DNA from: an uncultured Ignavibacteria bacterium
GTDB taxonomy: Bacteria; Bacteroidota; Ignavibacteria; Kapaibacteriales; UBA2268
NCBI GenBank assembly: GCA_903911805.1
Contig: CAIWET010000035.1
Location: 1-11,012 of the forward strand
Reading direction: 5' to 3'
Length of the DNA: 11,012 nucleotides
Of the stretch, positions 1 to 5,127 are shown in pieces (the first letter of the stretch is position 1; each line of letters begins with the position of its first letter). The position numbers and the translations under genes were made by a program. The notes under the pieces were generated by a model. It was not told where the DNA came from. It saw only the letters and a program-made list of their open reading frames with translations, and did not search any database.

Positions 1-20
1 CAATTAATTCGCAAATTATA

Positions 21-80
21 TTTAAGTTTGTATATGATTATTTTAAATCTTTTAAATAATTATAATTTTACAAACTCAAA
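21..80. repeat. AT-rich inverted repeat in the leader of the aminopeptidase-like gene
   Basis: Arms at 21-32 and 69-80 are reverse complements at 11 of 12 positions. Inside them a second imperfect pair (37-47 and 50-60) matches at 10 of 11. Together they could form a long, weak, AT-only hairpin or a dyad-symmetric operator. A TATAAT hexamer at 61-66 sits between the inner and outer right arms, about 30 bases before the ATG at 97. That makes a promoter overlapping the dyad plausible but unproven. Chance symmetry is common in such AT-rich DNA. Confidence 0.35.
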
Positions 81-96
81 TAAATAAAATACTAAA

Positions 97-1059
97 ATGA
101 GTGATATTTTAAAATTGCAAAAAGCGGCTAATACGGCCTTAACTGATTATTTAGGTGTTTCATCGGATGAAACTGTTTTGATCGTTTGCGACGAAGAAAG
201 AAGAGAAATAGGTTTAGCTTTATTTGATGCTGCAAAGAAACTCTGCCACGAAGCTCTTTATATCGAAATGAAAGAGCGTAAAGTTAATGGATATGAGCCA
301 CCAGAACAAATTGCAGATTTAATGAGAAATGTTGATGTTGTAATTTGTCCAACCACTCGATCTTTAACTCATACCGAAGCAAGAAGACACGCTTCCAAAT
401 TAGGTGTTAGAGTAGCAACAATGCCTGGAATTACTGAAGATACTATGATTAGATGCTTAAGTGCAGACCATAGTAAAATCATAGAATTAACTGAAAGTGT
501 TGCCGAAAAATTAAAAAAAGTATCAAATATCAGAGTAACTACTAAATTAGGCACTGATGTTCTTATGCCAATTAGAAATAGAAGAGTGTTATCAAGTACC
601 GGTGTTTTAAGGAAAATTGGTGAAAGTGGTAATTTACCTTCTGGTGAAGTTTATCTTGCACCTTGGGAAGACAAAACTAATGGTGTAGTTGTATTTGACG
701 GCTCCTTTGCAGGAGTTGGATTATTAAACGATCCTATTAAAATACATATCAAAGATGGTTTTGCTGTAAAAATTGAAGGTAATGACGAAGCTAAACATTT
801 AATCAGACTTTTTGAAGCTGCTGGCAAAGAATCCAAAGCAGTCGCTGAATTTGGTATCGGTACAAACTACAAAGCAAAACTTTGTGGTGAAATTTTAGAA
901 GATGAAAAAGTATTAGGAACAATACATATAGCCTTTGGAAATAACATTTCTATGGGGGGTAAAATTTCAGTTAATAGTCATCTAGATGGTTTAGTTAAAA
1001 AACCAACAGTATATTTTGATTCAGAAAAAGTAATGGAAAATGGAAAATTACTATTTTAG
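97..1059 (+). CDS. M29-related metallo-aminopeptidase-like protein
   Basis: This 320-residue cytosolic protein has no signal peptide or membrane segment. The C-terminal half carries the metal-ligand pattern of the M29 (AmpS/AmpT) aminopeptidase fold: Glu184 in PSGEVYLAP, Glu251 in AEFGIGTN, His277 in TIHIAFG, and His295 and Asp297 in SHLDG. Classical M29 enzymes are about 400 residues; this belongs to a shorter branch. In AmpS a catalytic tyrosine lies seven residues after the first metal-binding His (HLALGxxY), but here that position is Ile284. The H...HxD triad is also used by the NicX-type 2,5-dihydroxypyridine dioxygenases of the same fold, so the reaction is uncertain: peptide N-terminal cleavage is the default guess. 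The ATG at 97 has no Shine-Dalgarno sequence, but it fits the start of the conserved N-terminal region. The gene is monocistronic, with a terminator 30 bases downstream. Confidence 0.8.
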   Translation: MSDILKLQKAANTALTDYLGVSSDETVLIVCDEERREIGLALFDAAKKLCHEALYIEMKERKVNGYEPPEQIADLMRNVDVVICPTTRSLTHTEARRHASKLGVRVATMPGITEDTMIRCLSADHSKIIELTESVAEKLKKVSNIRVTTKLGTDVLMPIRNRRVLSSTGVLRKIGESGNLPSGEVYLAPWEDKTNGVVVFDGSFAGVGLLNDPIKIHIKDGFAVKIEGNDEAKHLIRLFEAAGKESKAVAEFGIGTNYKAKLCGEILEDEKVLGTIHIAFGNNISMGGKISVNSHLDGLVKKPTVYFDSEKVMENGKLLF

Positions 1060-1088
1060 TAATTTAAATTATAGATTTTATAAAAAAT

Positions 1089-1114
1089 GGACAGGAGTAA
1101 TCTTGTCCTTTTTT
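1089..1114 (+). terminator. Intrinsic terminator after the aminopeptidase-like gene
   Basis: An 8-bp stem (1089-1096 with 1101-1108, including one G-U pair) closes on a GTAA (GNRA-type) tetraloop at 1097-1100. Six T residues follow at 1109-1114. It lies 30 bases past the stop codon and separates this gene from the rhomboid operon. Confidence 0.85.
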
Positions 1115-1212
1115 GTTTAATTTTTCAGTTGATCTAAAAAAAATACTTTTAAAGCAATTCATAAATTACTCTATCGTCATTACTTTATTACTATTATAAA
1201 ATTATAGGAAAA

Positions 1213-2226
1213 ATGAGCAATTATTATAGACCAAGGGGCTTAGGAGGATTCGGACTTTTTCCACCGATTATTAAATCGCTAATTATTATTAATTTGGCTG
1301 TATTTTTATTTGAAATGCTATTTGGTTCTTATGGATTTGGCAAATTAACTATTGATTATATATTTAGAAATTTTCTTTATTTAATTCCTTTCGATTTTCA
1401 TAATTCTTTAAATACTATTGCTAATATGGGCAGGGCTCAGGAAGCAATATATTTATTTAAATCATATCCAGATGCTATATTTATGCCTTGGCAATTAATA
1501 ACATATCAGTTTTTGCATGGCGATTTTATGCATATATTCTTTAATTTATTTGCATTATGGATGTTTGGAGTTGAATTAGAAACACTTTGGGGATCAAAGA
1601 AATTTCTTATTTTCTATTTGTTATGCGGAATTGGTGCTGGATTAACTCAGGTGTTTATTTCTCCATTTTTGGGTTCGATATTATCTGTATTTCCGTTTTT
1701 TGACAATGCACAAATTGCATTGCCAACTGTAGGAGCATCTGGTTCAATATTTGGAATATTATTAGCTTTTGGATTTACATTTCCTGATAGACCAATATTT
1801 ATGTTCCCATTGTTTTTCCCTATCCCTGCAAAATTCTTTGTATTGATTTATGCAATTATGTCATTTGTTTTAGGAGCATCTTCTACCGATGATGGAGTTG
1901 CACATTTTGCCCATTTGGGTGGAGCAGCAAGTGGATTAATATTATTGAAATTTGGGGACAAATGGGGATTATTCAAACTATTTAGAAAAAAGAGATCAAA
2001 TACCAATTCTTATCAATATTTTGAAAAAGAAGCACAAAAACCTAACTTTAAAAGCAATTATGAACCAAAAATAGTAAATGATGCTAAAAATTTCATTATG
2101 ATTAATGGCGAAATTGTACCTCAATCAAAAGTTGACGAGATATTGGATAAAATTTCAGCCACAGGTTATCAAAATCTTACTGAAGCTGAAAAAACATTAT
2201 TAGTGGAATTAAGCAAAAGATTATGA
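1213..2226 (+). CDS. Rhomboid-family intramembrane serine protease
   Basis: This 337-residue multi-pass inner-membrane protease cleaves transmembrane substrates within the bilayer. The catalytic serine is Ser176 in the GxSG motif (GASG, 174-177), and the catalytic histidine is His234 in AHLGG. The oxyanion and support residues are in the HGDFMHIFFN segment (His102, His107, Asn111), matching the HxxxxHxxxN motif of GlpG. About six hydrophobic helices cover residues 18-245. A polar linker follows (residues 255-290), then a cytosolic tail (about 290-337) with an acidic helical section typical of Bacteroidota-type rhomboids. All catalytic residues are present, so it should be active; the substrate is unknown. 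A weak AGGAA at 1206-1210 precedes the ATG. It is first in an operon: its TGA overlaps the next gene's ATG. Confidence 0.93.
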   Translation: MSNYYRPRGLGGFGLFPPIIKSLIIINLAVFLFEMLFGSYGFGKLTIDYIFRNFLYLIPFDFHNSLNTIANMGRAQEAIYLFKSYPDAIFMPWQLITYQFLHGDFMHIFFNLFALWMFGVELETLWGSKKFLIFYLLCGIGAGLTQVFISPFLGSILSVFPFFDNAQIALPTVGASGSIFGILLAFGFTFPDRPIFMFPLFFPIPAKFFVLIYAIMSFVLGASSTDDGVAHFAHLGGAASGLILLKFGDKWGLFKLFRKKRSNTNSYQYFEKEAQKPNFKSNYEPKIVNDAKNFIMINGEIVPQSKVDEILDKISATGYQNLTEAEKTLLVELSKRL

Positions 2227-2720
2227 GATTAAAACATAAAAATAATATTTTTGATTTAGATATTACCAGAGATGGTGAAAATTTAACTTTAATTGAAGAA
2301 TTAAAAAGTTCTGATTTTAAAGTTGCAGAATTAAATAATAATTCATATTCTGTTACATCAGCAAATGGTAAAAAACTTGTCAACTTTTATAAAGATAAAA
2401 ATCATATAATTGTTAATATAGATGGACATAATTATCAATTTGAATTAATTGAAGAGGAAGATTTTAATGATTTTTCTTCAAATTCAGATAAAAATGTTGA
2501 TATTTTGAAATCTCCAATGCCAGGTTCAGTTATCAAACTTCTTGTTAAAGAAGGTGATACAGTTGAAGAAGGAACAGCATTGATAATTATAGAAGCAATG
2601 AAAATGGAAACTACTTTGTATTCATCAATTGATGGAAAAGTAGTTGAAATAAATACAAAAGATGGAGAACAAGTTGCTCCAGATAAAGAATTAATTAAGA
2701 TAGAAAAAATTACTGATTAA
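2223..2720 (+). CDS. Stand-alone biotin carboxyl carrier protein (biotin/lipoyl-attachment domain)
   Basis: This 165-residue soluble protein ends in a biotinyl domain (about 95-162). It has the canonical EAMKMET motif, with Lys127 as the biotinylated residue. It also has the flanking PMPGSV (99-104) and GDTVEEG (111-117) turns of the swinging-arm fold. Residues 1-80 form a beta-rich region like the BT region of propionyl-CoA/pyruvate carboxylase-type subunits (NSYSV, then DGHNYQFEL). Residues 82-92 are a short Ser/Asn/Asp linker. It would carry carboxybiotin between a biotin carboxylase or decarboxylase and a carboxyltransferase; neither is in this window. MetMet flanking the lysine supports biotin over lipoate. 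The start overlaps the rhomboid stop as ATGA, implying translational coupling, and sucC follows 18 bases later. The acyl-CoA substrate cannot be read from the sequence. Confidence 0.9.
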   Translation: MRLKHKNNIFDLDITRDGENLTLIEELKSSDFKVAELNNNSYSVTSANGKKLVNFYKDKNHIIVNIDGHNYQFELIEEEDFNDFSSNSDKNVDILKSPMPGSVIKLLVKEGDTVEEGTALIIIEAMKMETTLYSSIDGKVVEINTKDGEQVAPDKELIKIEKITD

Positions 2721-2728
2721 TAACATAT

Positions 2729-2734
2729 AAGGAA
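2729..2734 (+). promoter_or_regulatory. Ribosome binding site of sucC
   Basis: AAGGAA lies four bases before the ATG at 2739, within the 18-base gap after the carrier-protein stop. It supports that start. Confidence 0.6.
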
Positions 2735-2738
2735 TTTT

Positions 2739-3974
2739 ATGAAAATACACGAGTATCAAGCAAAAGACCTATTAAGAAGATATGACGTTCCCGTTTTAAA
2801 AGGTAAAGTTGTGTTTTCCGCTGAAGAAGCTGGAAGAATTGCTCACGAGGAATTTATAAGCCAAGGATCAAAAGTAATAGTTGTAAAATCACAGATTCAC
2901 GCTGGTGGTAGAGGTAAAGGCACAATTTATGATGTCAATACCGGAAACGAAATGCAAGTTGAAGGTAAAACAGTAAAAGGTGTTAACGTTTTAGTTGGCG
3001 GCAATGTTGCTGATAAAGCTTTTCAATATGCTGGTGCAATGTTAGGAAATAAACTTATAACAATTCAGACTGGCGAAGCTGGAAGTATTGTTAGAAGAAT
3101 GTTGATTGAAGATGGTTGCTCTATTGCAAAAGAATATTATGCATCAATTCTATTAGATAGAACTTGTGGCAAAAATATTATTATGGTTTCTACCGAAGGT
3201 GGTATGGAAATCGAAAAAGTTGCAGAAGAAACACCTGAAAGAATTATTAAAGAACACGTTGATCCAAAAATTGGATTCCAGGATTTTCAAGCTAGAAGAT
3301 TAGCTTTCGGTCTTGGCCTATCAGGAGATGCATTTAAGAGTTTTATTCCATTTATTAAAAAATTAGTAAATGCTTATTATGAATTAGATTGCTCAATGTT
3401 AGAAATTAATCCTTTAGTATTAACAACTGACAACAAATTTGTTGCTTTAGATGCAAAAATTAATTTTGATGATAATGCAATTTATCGCCATCCTGAATTT
3501 ATTGATTTAAGAGATATTGATGAAGAAGATCCACTAGAAGTGGAAGCATCAAAATTTGATTTAAATTATATTAAACTAGATGGTAACGTTGGCTGTATGG
3601 TAAATGGTGCTGGATTAGCAATGGCTACAATGGATATGATTCAAAATGCTGGCGGAAGTCCGGCAAACTTTTTGGACGTTGGGGGTGGAGCAAATGTTGA
3701 AAGAATTTCAAATGCTTTCAGAATTATGATGAGTGACCCTAATGTTAAAGCTGTTTTAATTAATATCTTTGGTGGAATCGTTCGTTGCGATAAAGTAGCA
3801 GATGGAATTATAACAGCATTGAAAAACGTAAAAGTTGATGTTCCTGTAATCGTAAGATTAGATGGTACTAATGCAGTTGAAGGATTAGCAACATTAAAGA
3901 ATTCAGGAATGGATTTCAAAGTTGCAGCTAACTTCGAAGAAGCTGCTAACTTAGTAGCTGCTGTTTTTGCTTAA
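2739..3974 (+). CDS. sucC: Succinyl-CoA synthetase (ADP-forming type) beta subunit
   Basis: This 411-residue cytosolic TCA-cycle subunit binds nucleotide and succinate and, with SucD, interconverts succinyl-CoA and succinate with ATP/GTP synthesis. The ATP-grasp part begins at MKIHEYQAKDLL and includes Lys50 and the HAGGRGK loop (54-60). The Mg2+ ligand region is LEINPL (221-226, Asn224) and LDAK (Asp238). The C-terminal ligase domain has GCMVNGAGLAMATMD (285-299), FLDVGGGA (311-318) and NIFGGIVRCD (342-351). It is about 23 residues longer than the 388-residue E. coli SucC. Most of the surplus is an insertion around 62-85, after the glycine loop. The alpha subunit sucD does not follow; a terminator does. 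Whether ADP or GDP is used cannot be decided from what is visible. Confidence 0.95.
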   Translation: MKIHEYQAKDLLRRYDVPVLKGKVVFSAEEAGRIAHEEFISQGSKVIVVKSQIHAGGRGKGTIYDVNTGNEMQVEGKTVKGVNVLVGGNVADKAFQYAGAMLGNKLITIQTGEAGSIVRRMLIEDGCSIAKEYYASILLDRTCGKNIIMVSTEGGMEIEKVAEETPERIIKEHVDPKIGFQDFQARRLAFGLGLSGDAFKSFIPFIKKLVNAYYELDCSMLEINPLVLTTDNKFVALDAKINFDDNAIYRHPEFIDLRDIDEEDPLEVEASKFDLNYIKLDGNVGCMVNGAGLAMATMDMIQNAGGSPANFLDVGGGANVERISNAFRIMMSDPNVKAVLINIFGGIVRCDKVADGIITALKNVKVDVPVIVRLDGTNAVEGLATLKNSGMDFKVAANFEEAANLVAAVFA

Positions 3975-3997
3975 AAAAATCAAAAACAAATTTATTT

Positions 3998-4036
3998 AAG
4001 AGGTTGTTTTTTAAAAAAGCAACCTCTTTTTTTTTT
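3998..4036 (+). terminator. Strong intrinsic terminator of the rhomboid-carrier-sucC operon
   Basis: A perfect 9-bp stem (3998-4006 with 4020-4028) can extend inward through a G-U pair and a T-run/A-run pairing (4008-4018). The 3' arm merges into ten T residues at 4027-4036. It starts 24 bases after the sucC stop, so no sucD is in this operon. Confidence 0.93.
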
Positions 4037-4090
4037 GTATTTTTATAATAAAAAACATTCTAAATAGTTAATAATATATAAAGTATAATT

Positions 4091-4095
4091 AGGAG
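4091..4095 (+). promoter_or_regulatory. Strong Shine-Dalgarno site of the antitoxin gene
   Basis: AGGAG lies four bases before the ATG at 4100. It is stronger than most other start sites in the window and fixes the antitoxin start. Confidence 0.7.
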
Positions 4096-4099
4096 TAGA

Positions 4100-4342
4100 A
4101 TGCTACAATACAATATTAATAATGAGCAATCCGAAATTATTGGCTTGTTGGAAGAAGTTAAAAAAAATAATCAGCCAATATATTTAAATAATAAGTTGAA
4201 TAGTGCTGTTATTGTTTCTGAAGAAAATTGGAGATCTATAGAAGAGACTTTATATTTGATTAATATTCCAAATATGAGAGAATCTCTAATTGAGGGCTTA
4301 AATACTCCACTAGATGATTGTTCAGATAAATTGAACTGGTAA
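4100..4342 (+). CDS. YefM/Phd-family antitoxin
   Basis: This 80-residue protein has the YefM layout. The N-terminal domain (about 1-45) would dimerise and bind the operon's own promoter, and its VIVSEENW segment (37-44) is typical of the family. The acidic, flexible C-terminal half (ETLYLINIPNMRESLIEGL, 49-67, then a 13-residue tail) should wrap and block the toxin. It directly abuts the YoeB-like toxin gene (stop 4340-4342, next ATG 4343), the usual antitoxin-first order. Autorepression is expected for the family, but I see no clear operator palindrome upstream. The pair lies between two terminator-separated units, which fits a mobile or recently inserted cassette. Confidence 0.88.
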   Translation: MLQYNINNEQSEIIGLLEEVKKNNQPIYLNNKLNSAVIVSEENWRSIEETLYLINIPNMRESLIEGLNTPLDDCSDKLNW

Positions 4343-4603
4343 ATGTGGAAATTAGTTTTTACTAAGCAAGCTCAAAAGGATGCTTTAAAGATAAGTGAAT
4401 CTGGATTAAAAAGCAAAGTTGAGATACTTTTGAATTTAATTATAATTGATCCTTATTCCTCACCTCCACTTTTTGAGAAGTTAAAAGGGGATTTATCCGG
4501 TTTGATTTCAAGAAGAATAAATATTCAGCACAGATTAATATATCAGGTTTATCATTTAGAAAAAAAAGTTAAAATAATAAGGATGTGGACTCATTATGAA
4601 TAA
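4343..4603 (+). CDS. YoeB/Txe-family ribosome-dependent mRNA interferase toxin
   Basis: This 86-residue protein has the compact RelE fold of YoeB. Known YoeB toxins bind the ribosome A site and cut mRNA at the codon being translated. Residues matching YoeB's catalytic set are visible: Glu45 (FEKLKG), Arg64 in QHRLIY, and His84-Tyr85 at the C-terminus. The Glu-to-Arg spacing (19) equals that of E. coli YoeB. The SGLISRRI segment (52-59) matches the conserved SGxxSRRI. One extra residue, Glu86, follows the His-Tyr end. Nothing is broken, so it should be functional. It starts with zero spacing after the antitoxin stop and has no Shine-Dalgarno sequence of its own, which suggests coupled translation that keeps toxin below antitoxin. 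Confidence 0.92.
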   Translation: MWKLVFTKQAQKDALKISESGLKSKVEILLNLIIIDPYSSPPLFEKLKGDLSGLISRRINIQHRLIYQVYHLEKKVKIIRMWTHYE

Positions 4604-4776
4604 TAGTTCTATTTCTATTAATCTATTCAAAATTAACATCTGTTAGTATTCTTTTTTAAGAACGAAATTCCTCAAAAAATTAAAAAATTAGTTAGCGAAC
4701 AAAATCAAAATTATGCAATTATTAATCCATAAAAACGTAAATATTGTTGCAAATTGGTTGATTAAATGAAATTAAA

Positions 4777-5112
4777 ATGAACGTACAAGTTATAGGAATA
4801 AAAAGGTGCCAGGACACTAATAAAGCAGTAAGGTTTTTCAAAGAAAGAAAAATTCAGTTTCATTTTGTAGATTTAAATGAACGTCCACTATCTAAAGGTG
4901 AATTGAATAATATTTCAAGATATGTTGGTTTAGAAAATCTAATGGATAAAGACGGTAAAGAATATAAAAATCAACAACTTGAATATAAGGTTTATGACCT
5001 AGAGACTATTTTGCTCGAAAACCCTTTGCTTTTAAAAACTCCAATTGTTAGAATTGGTCAGAAATCCTCACTTGGTTTTCAGCAGGATTTGTGGAAAGAA
5101 TGGCTTAAATAA
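4777..5112 (+). CDS. ArsC/Spx/YffB-family thioredoxin-fold protein
   Basis: This 111-residue cytosolic protein belongs to the ArsC family. The N-terminal strand and loop VIGIKRCQDTNKA (5-17) carries the single conserved Cys11, as in YffB (GIKNCDTIKKA). The cis-proline region is LLKTPIVRIG (86-95), and the end GFQQDLWKEWL resembles YffB's GFSDSSYQQFF. True arsenate reductases use a CxxS/R-type anion loop plus several Arg residues. This loop has Gln-Asp-Thr-Asn after the Cys, so arsenate reduction is doubtful; a glutathione- or thiol-linked oxidoreductase or a regulator of the Spx kind is as likely. No Shine-Dalgarno sequence is seen before the ATG at 4777. The P-type ATPase gene follows after 15 bases, so the two are probably co-transcribed. 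Confidence 0.82.
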   Translation: MNVQVIGIKRCQDTNKAVRFFKERKIQFHFVDLNERPLSKGELNNISRYVGLENLMDKDGKEYKNQQLEYKVYDLETILLENPLLLKTPIVRIGQKSSLGFQQDLWKEWLK

Positions 5113-5119
5113 TAATTTT

Positions 5120-5123
5120 GGAG
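5120..5123 (+). promoter_or_regulatory. Shine-Dalgarno site of the P-type ATPase gene
   Basis: GGAG lies four bases before the ATG at 5128, inside the 15-base gap after the ArsC-like stop, and supports this start. Confidence 0.55.
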
Positions 5124-5127
5124 AAAT

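Noticed and set aside
3641..3919. 92-codon minus-strand frame antisense to sucC
   Set aside because: It lies wholly inside a highly conserved sucC region, has no recognisable motif and no ribosome binding site.
4084..4089. TATAAT just upstream of the antitoxin, considered as its -10 box
   Set aside because: A start site 6-8 bases downstream would fall at or beyond the Shine-Dalgarno site at 4091-4095, cutting it from the mRNA. No good -35 partner is seen.
4601..4620. 6-bp inverted repeat right after the toxin stop, considered as a terminator
   Set aside because: The stem is AT-rich (TAATAG/CTATTA) with an 8-base loop and no T-run after it. It is too weak to call.
4777..5112. Naming the ArsC-like gene arsC, as an arsenate-resistance gene
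   Set aside because: No arsR, arsB or acr3 gene is nearby, and the residues after Cys11 differ from the usual arsenate-binding loop. Only the family level is supported.
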